Of a DNA stretch of 64,000 bases, positions 7,659 through 16,154 are shown in pieces. The position numbers and the translations under genes are program-made. Within the stretch, counting starts at the first letter, position 1; every line of letters starts with the position of its first letter. Origin of the DNA: Hymenobacter amundsenii (GTDB lineage Bacteria; Bacteroidota; Bacteroidia; Cytophagales; Hymenobacteraceae); NCBI RefSeq assembly GCF_002204745.1, contig NZ_NIRR01000003.1:124001-188000 (forward strand), read 5' to 3'. A model generated the notes under the pieces. That model was not told where the DNA came from. It saw nothing but the letters and a program-made list of their open reading frames with translations, and searched no databases.

Positions 7659-9398
7659 ATGCCGCTTTCCCCCAACCTGCAAACCAAAATCAACGGCTGG
7701 CTCACGGCCGATTACGACGCCGCCACGCAAGCCGAGATCCGGCAGTTGCTGGCCGACGACAGCCAGCACGAGCAGCTGTCCGACGCCTTTTACCGCAACC
7801 TCGAATTTGGCACCGGCGGGCTGCGGGGCGTGATGGGGGCGGGCTCGAACCGCATGAACCGCTACACGCTGGGCATGGCTACCCAGGGCCTGTGCAACTA
7901 CCTGCTCCAATCGTTTCCGGGCCAAGAAGTGAAAGTGGCCGTGGCCCACGACTCGCGCAATAACAGCCCCGAATTTGCCCGCATTGCAGCCGATATTTTC
8001 TCGGCCAACGGCATCACGGTGTTTCTGTTTGAGGCCCTGCGGCCCACGCCCGAACTCTCGTTTGCCATTCGGGAGCTGGGCTGCCAGAGCGGCTGCGTAG
8101 TCACGGCTTCGCACAACCCCAAGGAGTACAACGGCTTCAAGGTGTACTGGAACGATGGCGCCCAGGTAGTGGCACCCCACGACCAGAACATTATCCGCGA
8201 GGTGGAGGCCATTGCCTCGGTGCGCGATGTGAAATTTGCCGCCAACGCCAGCCGCATCCACCTCATCGGTGCCGACCTCGATGCGGCCTACCTGGCCCAG
8301 GTGAAGGCGCTGAGCATCAACCCGGCCGCCATTCAGCGCCAGCACGACCTCAAAATCGTGTACACGCCCTTGCACGGCACCGGCATCACGCTCGTGCCCG
8401 CCGCCCTTTCGCAGCTCGGCTTCGATAACCTGCACATTGTGGAGGCCCAGGCTACGCCCGACGGCAACTTCCCCACCGTACAGTCGCCTAACCCCGAGGA
8501 GAAAGTAGCCATGCAAATGGCCCTCGACCAGGCCAAAGCCCTCGATGCCGACATCGTGCTGGCCACCGACCCCGACGCCGACCGCGTGGGCATCGCCCTC
8601 AAAAACACGGCCGGCGAGTGGGTGCTCGTCAACGGCAACCAGACGGCCGCGCTGCTCACCCACTACCTACTCTCGGCCCGCAAGCAGGCGGGCAAAATGA
8701 CCGACCAAGACTTCATCGTTTATACCATCGTCACGAGCGAGGTGCTCGGCGACATTGCCCGCGCCCAGGGCGTGCAGGCCTACCAGACGCTCACCGGCTT
8801 CAAGTACATTGCCGGCATCATCCGGGAGAAGGAGGGCCAGGAAACCTACATCGGGGGCGGCGAGGAAAGCTACGGCTACATGATTGGCGACTTCGTGCGC
8901 GACAAGGATGCCATTTCGGCCTGCGTGCTGCTGGCCGAAATGGCCGCCGTAGCCAAAGACCAGGGCCACTCGCTCTACGAGGAAATGGTGGCCATGTACC
9001 TGAAGTACGGGTTTTATAAGGAACACCTGATTTCCATCACCAAAAAAGGCCAGCGCGGGGCCGAGGAAATCCAGGACATGATGCGCCAGCTGCGGGCCAA
9101 CCCGCCCGCCACCCTCGCCGGCCAGCCGGTAGTGGAAATGCGCGATTACAAGACCGGCAAAATCAAGGACCTGCATACCCAGCTCGAAACTGAAACCGGC
9201 CTTGAAAGCTCCAACGTGCTCCAGTTTATGCTGGAAGATGGCAGCAAGATTTCGGCCCGCCCCAGCGGCACCGAGCCCAAAATCAAGTTCTACTTCAGCG
9301 TGAAGCAGCCCCTGGCCTCAGCCGTCGATTTCGACCTGGCTACCCGCCTCGCCGACGAGAAAATCCAGCGCATTATTAAGGACATGCACCTGGAGTAA
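7659..9398 (+). CDS. Phospho-sugar mutase (phosphoglucomutase/phosphomannomutase)
   Basis: This 579-residue alpha-D-phosphohexomutase interconverts hexose 1- and 6-phosphates in the cytosol. All four family loops are present: the phosphoserine loop TASHNPKEYNG with Ser151, the metal loop DPDADR with Asp304, Asp306 and Asp308, the sugar loop GGGEESYG near 405, and the phosphate-binding loop RPSGTEPKIK near the C-terminus. Length and the N-terminal FGTGGLRGVMG match the long PgcA-type enzymes of Bacteroidota and Firmicutes. Whether glucose or mannose phosphate is preferred cannot be read directly. Confidence 0.93.
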   Translation: MPLSPNLQTKINGWLTADYDAATQAEIRQLLADDSQHEQLSDAFYRNLEFGTGGLRGVMGAGSNRMNRYTLGMATQGLCNYLLQSFPGQEVKVAVAHDSRNNSPEFARIAADIFSANGITVFLFEALRPTPELSFAIRELGCQSGCVVTASHNPKEYNGFKVYWNDGAQVVAPHDQNIIREVEAIASVRDVKFAANASRIHLIGADLDAAYLAQVKALSINPAAIQRQHDLKIVYTPLHGTGITLVPAALSQLGFDNLHIVEAQATPDGNFPTVQSPNPEEKVAMQMALDQAKALDADIVLATDPDADRVGIALKNTAGEWVLVNGNQTAALLTHYLLSARKQAGKMTDQDFIVYTIVTSEVLGDIARAQGVQAYQTLTGFKYIAGIIREKEGQETYIGGGEESYGYMIGDFVRDKDAISACVLLAEMAAVAKDQGHSLYEEMVAMYLKYGFYKEHLISITKKGQRGAEEIQDMMRQLRANPPATLAGQPVVEMRDYKTGKIKDLHTQLETETGLESSNVLQFMLEDGSKISARPSGTEPKIKFYFSVKQPLASAVDFDLATRLADEKIQRIIKDMHLE

Positions 9399-9454
9399 AA
9401 TGTCCTGATACGAGCAGTACCGCGAAAATCTGTTTTGCAGTGCCGCTTCTACCC

Positions 9455-9498
9455 AAAGCAAACGCCCCCGCACGAAACCGTGCGGGGGCGTTTGCTTT
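9455..9498. terminator. Bidirectional terminator
   Basis: A perfect 19-bp stem (arms 9455-9473 and 9480-9498) with a six-base loop lies between convergent genes. It is GC-rich in the core with A and T tracts at the base. Confidence 0.85.
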
Positions 9499-9518
9499 AC
9501 TGGGGGTAAAGAGCCCGG

Positions 9519-9722
9519 TTACTTCTTGTTCTGGTCGTTCTGGGCATCCTTGCGGATGGCTTTTTCATCTACCTGGTCGCTGATGGGGGCGTTGGCATCG
9601 GTTTCGCCATCGGCGGCGGTGGTCATTACCTTGGTAGCCCCGGTCAATTCGGTGGCCGTACTGCCGGTTTTGGTCGAATATACTTTGTCGTCGTTCTGGT
9701 CTTCTTTTTTCTGATCAGTCAT
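9519..9722 (-). CDS. Small disordered hydrophilic protein
   Basis: The start at 9722 (MTDQKKEDQNDDK) gives 67 residues rich in Asp, Lys, Gln and Thr, with almost no hydrophobic core. The sequence predicts intrinsic disorder, as in small stress proteins, but no family is recognised. It is monocistronic and shares a terminator with the mutase gene. Codon use is unremarkable. It is credible as a gene because of its clean context, though short. Confidence 0.5.
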   Translation of the reverse strand: MTDQKKEDQNDDKVYSTKTGSTATELTGATKVMTTAADGETDANAPISDQVDEKAIRKDAQNDQNKK

Positions 9723-9873
9723 CGGATAGGGGGTTAATTCGAAGAAACGAGCAAAACGCGCCAGCACGAAGCTGTGCGCCGCTCTACCCTTTCATACGGT
9801 CGGGGGGCGGGGCAGGGTTATGTTTGGGGCGAAAAACCCGTTCTACAGTACCCGCGCCGGTCGGCCCTCCACC

Positions 9874-11562
9874 CTACTCCAACCGCCGGGGCCGACGGGT
9901 GCCCAGCAGCAGCAGAATCAGGAGCAGCAACGCCGCTATGGCCAGGCTGTACCAGGTGATAACCGGCAAGCCCCGGTAGTAGGGCATGACCGGCGAGTAG
10001 TGCCCCAGCAAACTCAGGCCCGCGAACAGGATGGTGGCCACCGTGACGGCGGCCAGAATGCTGCGGCTCACCAGCTCATCGGCCTTGCGCAGCAGCAGCT
10101 GGTAACCGCTTAGCTCCACGCGCACCCGCAGGTCGCCGCGCGAGATTTTGCGCACGATTTGCCGGATGTCGGTGGGCAGGGTCTGGAGCAGGGCCAGCAG
10201 CTGGGTACCGGTGTACAGGGCCTCGTTCTGGATATTTTCGCGCGAGTACTGCTCGGCCATAATGCGGGCCCCGTAGGGCCGCACGAACTCGAAGGTGTTG
10301 AAGCTCGGGTGCAGCACCTTACCGATGCCTTCGAGAATAACCAGGGCCCGCAGAATCAGGAATACGGCCCCCGGCACCTGCAGCTTGTAGCGGTATATCA
10401 CGTCCTGGAGCGAATCGGCGAGGTCCGACATGCTCATCTCCTTCACGTCGAGGGTGGCGAAATCCTCAATCAGCTGGGCCAGATCGGCCTCGAAGGCGCG
10501 CATGTCGGGTATTTCCGAGGTCAGGGCCAGGCGGCGGAAGTTGAGGGCCATGCTGCGCGGATCTTGCCGGGCCATGCCAATGAACACGCCCGCGAAGGCG
10601 TACTTCTGCTGCTTGGTCAGGCGGCCCACCATGCCGAAATCAATCAGCACCAGCGTGCCGTCGGGGCGCACCAGCACGTTGCCCGGGTGGGGGTCGGCAT
10701 GGAAGGAGCCAAACTCGAAAATCTGGGTCAGGTACACGTCCATGCCCACCTCGGCTACTTTCTCCGGGCTCAGCCCCCACTCCAGCAGTTGGGGTTTGTC
10801 GGTGATTTTACATCCGCTCACGAACTCAATCACCAGAATGCGGTTGGTGCTCAGCTCGCGGTAGGGCTTCGGGATGTAAAACGTGTCGTAGTCGGCGTAC
10901 AGGGCCCGGAACTGCTCCATGCTGCGGGCCTCGGAGGTGTAGTCGAGCTCCTTCATCATGCTCCGCTCGAAGGCGTCCACGATGTCCTGGGGGTTGCTCA
11001 GGCCCTGCTTGCGCAGGAAGCCAGCCGTCAGACGCACCAGCTCGTGGAGCAGGCTCAGGTCGGTACGCACCTTTTCCTGCACGTCGGGGCGCTGCACCTT
11101 CACCACCACCTTCTCGCCCGTGAGCAGGCGGGCCCCGTGCACCTGCCCAATGCTGGCTGAGCCCAGGGGCACGTCCTCGAAATCGGTAAATACTTCCTCC
11201 AGGGGCCGGCCCAGCTCCCGCTCGATTATCTGGCGCACCTGCGCCACCGCGAAGGGCGGCACATTGCTCTGGAGCTTCTCGAACTCGTCAATCAGGGCCT
11301 GCGGCAACAGGTCGGCACGGTTGCTTAGGGCCTGGGCCAGCTTGATGAAAGTGGGGCCTAGCTCCTCGATAATCATGCGAATCCGCTCCCAACGGGTAGT
11401 TTCGAACACCGCCTGCTCGCCTTCCAGCCACGAGCGCCGCCGGCTCTTGGGCACCAGCCGCCGCAGGGGCGTGCTGGTCACTACGTCCTCAAACCCGTAG
11501 CGGATCAGCACTTCGGCCACCTGCCGGATGCGGGAAATATTGGATATGGTGTTCTTGAACAT
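9874..11562 (-). CDS. ABC1/UbiB (AarF) atypical kinase family protein
   Basis: A 562-residue membrane-associated atypical kinase-like protein of the ABC1/ADCK/UbiB family, linked to quinone metabolism. Visible marks are the N-terminal helix with the KxGQ-type motif at 74-77, VKVQRP near residue 154, EFVSGCKITD, the catalytic block FHADPHPGNVLV, and the DFG-like LIDFGMVGRL. Two hydrophobic helices near the C-terminus (ILAAVTVATILFAGLSLLG and YSLAIAALLLLILLLLG) should anchor it in the inner membrane. The usual Gly of KxGQ is Ala here (KLAQ). The genome makes menaquinone (menC nearby), so a link with that quinone is inferred. Confidence 0.9.
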   Translation of the reverse strand: MFKNTISNISRIRQVAEVLIRYGFEDVVTSTPLRRLVPKSRRRSWLEGEQAVFETTRWERIRMIIEELGPTFIKLAQALSNRADLLPQALIDEFEKLQSNVPPFAVAQVRQIIERELGRPLEEVFTDFEDVPLGSASIGQVHGARLLTGEKVVVKVQRPDVQEKVRTDLSLLHELVRLTAGFLRKQGLSNPQDIVDAFERSMMKELDYTSEARSMEQFRALYADYDTFYIPKPYRELSTNRILVIEFVSGCKITDKPQLLEWGLSPEKVAEVGMDVYLTQIFEFGSFHADPHPGNVLVRPDGTLVLIDFGMVGRLTKQQKYAFAGVFIGMARQDPRSMALNFRRLALTSEIPDMRAFEADLAQLIEDFATLDVKEMSMSDLADSLQDVIYRYKLQVPGAVFLILRALVILEGIGKVLHPSFNTFEFVRPYGARIMAEQYSRENIQNEALYTGTQLLALLQTLPTDIRQIVRKISRGDLRVRVELSGYQLLLRKADELVSRSILAAVTVATILFAGLSLLGHYSPVMPYYRGLPVITWYSLAIAALLLLILLLLGTRRPRRLE

Positions 11563-11640
11563 ACACGGAAAGCGTAGCGGGAGTACCGGGCAAATTACGG
11601 CTTATCGGCCAGTAGAACAGCACGGATGCCCAACGACACA

Positions 11641-11671
11641 AAACCCCGCCTGCGAAATGCAAACGGGGTTT
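11641..11671 (-). terminator. Terminator for the phasin-like gene
   Basis: Eight-base arms AAACCCCG and CGGGGTTT with a 15-base loop lie 31 bp past the stop of the minus-strand gene and before the UbiB start. Confidence 0.55.
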
Positions 11672-11702
11672 CGTCAACCGTTGGGCGGTTACGGACTATG
11701 GG

Positions 11703-12215
11703 TTATTTGCTATCGGACGACGCGTCGGCTTTGTTCTCGGCTTTCTTGGCGGCGCCGGCCGAGCCAGCAGCCGACTTCTGGGTTTTGCCAGCGGCGGCGC
11801 TGGTTTTGTCGGCGGCTTTCTTCACAGTGCTGGCGGCTTTGCTGGTCGCGCTGGCAACGGCTCCTTTGGCCTTAGCGGCCGTTTTCGAAGTTGAGGCCTT
11901 CTTGCTGCTGTCCGCTGACGACGACGCGCTGCCCGTCGATTTGTTGGCCTTGCTGCGTTTGAGCTCCTCCAGCTCCGAATTCGGAGCCACGCCCACCGTT
12001 TTCATCATCCGGGCGGCCAGACCCTGGGCCTGTTTTTCCAGCTCCTTGCGCTTGGCATCGGTGTTTTTCTTGAGGTCGTCCATGATTTTGGCCCCCTCCT
12101 TCTCCGAGAGCTTGCTCTCCTTCACCAGTGAATCAATGGTCTTCTGCACCCGGTCGTTGGTCAGGGAAACGAAACCAACACCGGCGTTGACGAACTTTTT
12201 GAACAAATCTTCCAT
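11703..12215 (-). CDS. Phasin-like protein with histone H1-like tail
   Basis: A 170-residue two-part protein. Residues 1-90 form amphipathic helices (LFKKFVNAGVGFVSLTNDRV, then KIMDDLKKNTDAKRKELEKQ) as in PhaF/PhaI-type phasins, which coat storage granules. From about 95 onward it is a low-complexity Ala/Lys/Ser/Thr tail with repeated TAAKAKGA, SKAASTVKKAA and GKTQKSAAG units, like histone H1 or AlgP tails. Such proteins can bind both granules and DNA. No polyhydroxyalkanoate synthase is in the window, so the granule role is inferred only. It has its own terminator. Confidence 0.7.
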   Translation of the reverse strand: MEDLFKKFVNAGVGFVSLTNDRVQKTIDSLVKESKLSEKEGAKIMDDLKKNTDAKRKELEKQAQGLAARMMKTVGVAPNSELEELKRSKANKSTGSASSSADSSKKASTSKTAAKAKGAVASATSKAASTVKKAADKTSAAAGKTQKSAAGSAGAAKKAENKADASSDSK

Positions 12216-12451
12216 GATGGGTAAGGGGTTGAAGGAATGGATGTAAGGGAGAAAAACCGCGAATCTGAAGCCGGTTGCGCGAAACTAGTATGCAAGCCTA
12301 CTACTTTTCACAAACCTACGAAAAACAATGCTATATAGTTAAGCTTACGTGTATTTTATTCCTTTCCTAGCACCTCATTATCAGCCATAACCATTGTCAT
12401 AAGTTGTTAACGCTTTATGCACGGCGTCTTTTCTCCAGTTCTTACTAGCGC

Positions 12452-13389
12452 TTAAGCTGCCTGGCGGACGGCGGGAGCCGCCTCCTCGGTTTCCCAGACC
12501 TGCCGGGTAAAGTCGGCCACCCGGTCGAGGGCGGTGGCGGCCTCGGGCACGAAACGCCAGAACAGGTGCCACCAATGCACCAGCCCATCGAAAACCTGGA
12601 GCGTGACGGGCGTCCCGGCGGCGCGGGCCTGGTCGGCGAAACGGCGCACATCGTCGCCCAGCACTTCGGCGTTGGATATCTGGATTAGTAGCGGCGGCAA
12701 CCCATGCAGCTCGGCCCGGCCGGGCGAAATAAGCGGATGATTCAGGGGCGTATCGGCGGCGTAAAGCGGACCCCAGCTACGGATTTCCAGCGCTTCGAGT
12801 AGTAGGCTTTCCTCCTGGCAGATGCTGCGCAACGTGCCAGCGGGCAGTTTCAGATCGGTCCAGGGCGAAAGGCCCACGGCAGCGGCGGGCAGAGGCTCGC
12901 CGGCGTCGCGCAGCGCCAGCAGTAGGGCCAGTGCCAGCCCGCCCCCGGCCGAGTCGCCGGCCACGATGATATCAGCGGGCACGTGGCCGCGCTCCAGCAG
13001 CCAGTAGTAAGCCGTCAGCGCATCTTCGAGGGCAGCCGGAAACGGATATTCGGGGGCCTTGCGATAGTTGATGGCCAGCGCCGCCACCCCGCAGCGCTGG
13101 GCCAGGCTGCCCACCAACGCCCGGTGGGTATTGAGCGAGCCCAGCACGTAGCCCCCGCCGTGCAGGTAAAGGATTACCCGGCCAGCGGGGGCGCCGGCCG
13201 CCGAATCCATTCGGCCGCCATCCCTTCCACATCGGCTTCCTCCAGGAAAATATCCCAAGGCATAAACTGACCGAAAGCCATCATTTCGACGGCCAGCCGC
13301 ATGGTGGGCAGGCTGGGGCGCCGCCGGGCCAGCGGAGCGGCCGACGCCACTAAAAACTGCTTTAGCAGCGTGTGTTGGGGAGAAGGCAT
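12452..13389 (-). pseudogene. Alpha/beta hydrolase (HSL family) broken by a single frameshift
   Basis: The true N-terminus lies in the frame opening at 13389 (MPSPQHTLLKQFL to AAEWIRRPA). The catalytic part lies in another frame from about 13196 to 12452. Joined at the C-run near 13197-13205 they give about 310 residues, the usual length of hormone-sensitive-lipase-type esterases. The catalytic part has the oxyanion motif HGGGYVLGS, nucleophile elbow GDSAGGG, and an acid and His near SNAEVLGDD and GLVHWW. One added base restores the frame. The longer in-frame start at 13429 encodes unrelated sequence and is rejected. It may be a real pseudogene, or a sequencing error in a GC homopolymer. Confidence 0.8.
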
Positions 13390-13522
13390 GCTGTTTTAAA
13401 TGGCGAACCAGGCAGCTGGAAGGCAGCATTTGCGCCCCTATTAGGCGGTATATGCTCCATTCTGCTCACTTAATTCGGGGTGGGTGGGATTAGGGCAGGT
13501 ACTCAGCGCTTAACAGCAATAC

Positions 13523-14674
13523 TTAGTTCTCGATTCGGTGGTTTCGGTAGCCGCGGATGGCGATGGGAATCCAGCCGAGCAGCGGAATGAAAAACGTAAG
13601 CGTGAAGGGGTTGCGCCAGAGCATGCGCCAGTAGGAACCGGGCGCACGCAGGTCGAGGTCGAAGTCGCGGCGGCCGGCTTTAATGTACTGGCGCTCAAAC
13701 TCCTGAAACAGCGCCGGCCAGGCCCAGGGCAGGAAAAATGGGAAGTAGCGCCAGTTGGCCTTAATGCGCTGCCACAGCTCGCCCCACTGGTAAGGGTGCT
13801 GGCCGTGCTTGGCTACAGCGGCATCCATCTCGCCCTGCATGTGGGTGCGCAGTTTTTCCGATAGGTCGCGGTAATCGTCGCGGGTCAGTTCGTCGGGGTT
13901 CTTGTCGGTCAGCTCGTAGGGCTTCACGCGGCTGCCCAGCACGAAGGTGAGCTTGGCCGGGAAGGCCATGTAGAAAAACCAGGGCTGCAACAGTACCAGC
14001 AGCAGCACCGGCCCCACCGGAATAAAGGGAATCCCGATTTTCTTGCTTAGCCGGTTCACCCATTCCCAGCTGTAGGTGTGGGGGTTGAGGTACTCGCCGT
14101 TGATGGTGTAGAACGGGATGATGTCGGTGCGGTGCGCGATGCCCAGGCGCACGGTGCTGGTGGCCAGGCGCTGGAGCTGGTACTTGTTGTTGAACCCCTT
14201 GCCAATGCCCGGCACCCCCTCGGGGTAGAGCATCAGGTTGTGGTCGTTGTAGTACATCATCGTTTCGAAGTTGAGCGTCGTGGCATCCACGCAGCCGCAC
14301 CGCTTCCAGAAGTTTTCCACCATAAACGGATTCATCAGTCTCGATTGCGAGAGCAGCGGAGCCGAGAGGGGGCGGGGCAAGTCGCGCAAATCGGGCAGGC
14401 GGCGCCAGAGGTGCGCCAGGGCGACCATGGCATCCCAGGGGAAGGCCATGCCCGAGTGGTTGGAGGCGAAAATGAGGGGCCGGTCGGGGCGGTTGCGCTG
14501 CGGATAATCGTCGAAGCCCACCAGCTCGGAGCGGAACCACACCCGGTCGAGCAGCTGCAGGATGTTGCGGTCGAGGGTTTCGACGAACTGCTCGTCGAAA
14601 TAATCGGAATAAATGTGCTGGTTGGCCGCAATGGCCGGCGGGAGCCCGGATAGCGCGGGGGTGGGATGGGTCAT
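13523..14674 (-). CDS. Lysophospholipid/glycerol acyltransferase family protein
   Basis: A 383-residue membrane-associated acyltransferase that probably acylates a glycerophospholipid or related acceptor. Motif I reads ASNHSGMAFPWD, where the acid is eight residues after His instead of the classical five (NHx4D). This resembles the NHSGxxPxD subgroup seen in some glycerol acyltransferases. A later block LMLYPEGVPGIGKGF is the glycerol-binding motif. Hydrophobic stretches occur at IPVGPVLLLVLLQPWFF and near the C-terminus (FTLTFFIPLLGWIPIAI). The acceptor is unknown. The gene appears monocistronic. Confidence 0.82.
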   Translation of the reverse strand: MTHPTPALSGLPPAIAANQHIYSDYFDEQFVETLDRNILQLLDRVWFRSELVGFDDYPQRNRPDRPLIFASNHSGMAFPWDAMVALAHLWRRLPDLRDLPRPLSAPLLSQSRLMNPFMVENFWKRCGCVDATTLNFETMMYYNDHNLMLYPEGVPGIGKGFNNKYQLQRLATSTVRLGIAHRTDIIPFYTINGEYLNPHTYSWEWVNRLSKKIGIPFIPVGPVLLLVLLQPWFFYMAFPAKLTFVLGSRVKPYELTDKNPDELTRDDYRDLSEKLRTHMQGEMDAAVAKHGQHPYQWGELWQRIKANWRYFPFFLPWAWPALFQEFERQYIKAGRRDFDLDLRAPGSYWRMLWRNPFTLTFFIPLLGWIPIAIRGYRNHRIEN

Positions 14675-14778
14675 AAAGAGCGGGCGGCTAAGTACGGACG
14701 GGCTTCTAATGTACTGATTTTGGTTGCCTTTTGATCATCATTAGCCCGGAAAACGGCTGTCAGGACATGGCCAACGTC

Positions 14779-16101
14779 TTAAATCTGGCGCTTGAGTCGG
14801 ACCGTGGCCGTGTACAGCTCCCCATCGGCGCGGCGCACCACTACCAGCAGTTGGCGGCCGTTGCCGGAGTGCAGCATCCGGTTTATCTGGTTGAGAGTGA
14901 ATACCTCGGTTGGAATCAGGTTAATGGATACCAGCTCGTCGTCGGCTTTTAAGCCGGCCTGGTCGGCGGGGCCGTTGGGCTCTACCCGCAGCAGGCGGTA
15001 GCGCCGGTAGCCGAAGCCGAAGGCCAGCAGGTCGAAGCCGCACATATCGTGCTCGAAGGGGTCGGAGAACAGGCTGTTGGGCCGCAGCAGCAGCTGGTTA
15101 TGGGGGTAGTCGATGATGGTGGTGAAGCGTTTGAGCACTTCGAAGCCCAAGTTGCCGTTGCGGAAGACCTCGGCCCGCGCGGCCACATCGGCCGAATCGG
15201 GGAAGGACGTGAGTGGGGTGGGTATTCGGTACTGGCCCAGCTGCAGGGCCTCTACCCGCCCCAGGTAGCCGTTGATGTTACCATTGAGCCCCCGCCCCAG
15301 CTGGGTGCGCAGGCGCTGGGCCGGCAGTTCCAGCCGCGCATCGGAAGTTGTTTCAATAGACAGCGCGTGGCCGGCCCCGGTGTCGAGCACCAGCTTCAGG
15401 GGCAGGCCCGGCGAGTCGGCAGAGAGGTGGACGGGCAACGTGAGGTAGGCCTTACGGCCCTCCAAGGTGAGGGGCAGGTGGGCCCAGCGGCGCCCACGCG
15501 GCGCCCGGTAGGCAGCGGGCGGCTGAAACGTAAGCCGCTGCTCCTCCACATCAACGCGCACTATCAGGTTGCGAAACACATCGGCCCCGAGCAGGCCATG
15601 AATGGGCATGCCCACGTAGCCCGAGAGGTTGAGCACGTCGTCGGAGAGCATCAGAAAGGGCGCCTGCGAGGCCACCACGCCGCCCTCCAGCTCCACGCTC
15701 ACGCCCGGCACCTGGAACGCCTCAACCGGGCTCTCCTCCCCCGCCCCCGACACCAGAAACCGGCCCGCAATGGGCAGCTGCAGATCGGTGCCGATGGCTG
15801 GGTCGGTGATAAGGGAAATGCTCAGGCCGGTATCAAGCAGGAAATTATAGGGTCCCTGGCCATTAAGCAAGGTTTCAATCACAATCAGGTTGCGCTGCAG
15901 CAGAAATGGCACCCGCGCCCGCTTGGCATTGGGCCGCAGCAGCCGAAACACCGGCGGCGGTACCTGAACCTGCGCGGCGGCGGTTTCCAGCAGCCCAACC
16001 AGCAACCACGTGGCCAGCAGCCACGCAGCCCACCGGCGGGCGGCTCCGCCAACCTCAAACCGGGCTACTACCTGTAAGAAAGCCCGAATGCGAATCCACA
16101 T
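14779..16101 (-). CDS. Retroviral-type aspartyl protease with C-terminal PDZ domain
   Basis: The start at 16101 (MWIRIRAFLQ) is chosen because it begins a signal peptide ending near ETAAAQ; the open frame upstream overlaps menC and encodes nothing recognisable. The 440-residue protein has two aspartyl-protease half domains with active-site motifs FLLDTGLS and LVLDTGAGH, flanked by family blocks such as GLLGADVFRN and GNLGFEVLKRF. A PDZ domain follows (LLRVEPNGPADQAGLKADDELVSI). Secretion to the periplasm is expected. Such proteins are common in Bacteroidota with unknown substrates. It starts 53 bp after menC and may be cotranscribed. Confidence 0.88.
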   Translation of the reverse strand: MWIRIRAFLQVVARFEVGGAARRWAAWLLATWLLVGLLETAAAQVQVPPPVFRLLRPNAKRARVPFLLQRNLIVIETLLNGQGPYNFLLDTGLSISLITDPAIGTDLQLPIAGRFLVSGAGEESPVEAFQVPGVSVELEGGVVASQAPFLMLSDDVLNLSGYVGMPIHGLLGADVFRNLIVRVDVEEQRLTFQPPAAYRAPRGRRWAHLPLTLEGRKAYLTLPVHLSADSPGLPLKLVLDTGAGHALSIETTSDARLELPAQRLRTQLGRGLNGNINGYLGRVEALQLGQYRIPTPLTSFPDSADVAARAEVFRNGNLGFEVLKRFTTIIDYPHNQLLLRPNSLFSDPFEHDMCGFDLLAFGFGYRRYRLLRVEPNGPADQAGLKADDELVSINLIPTEVFTLNQINRMLHSGNGRQLLVVVRRADGELYTATVRLKRQI

Positions 16102-16154
16102 ATACTGGAAGAAACTTCCTAGGTAAGATACTGAAAATCCGCACTGCCGCACGG

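Noticed and set aside
13390-13429. Upstream ATG for the alpha/beta hydrolase frame
   Set aside because: The sequence from 13429 to about 13205 in that frame is unrelated to hydrolases, while the other frame carries a proper N-terminus from 13389.
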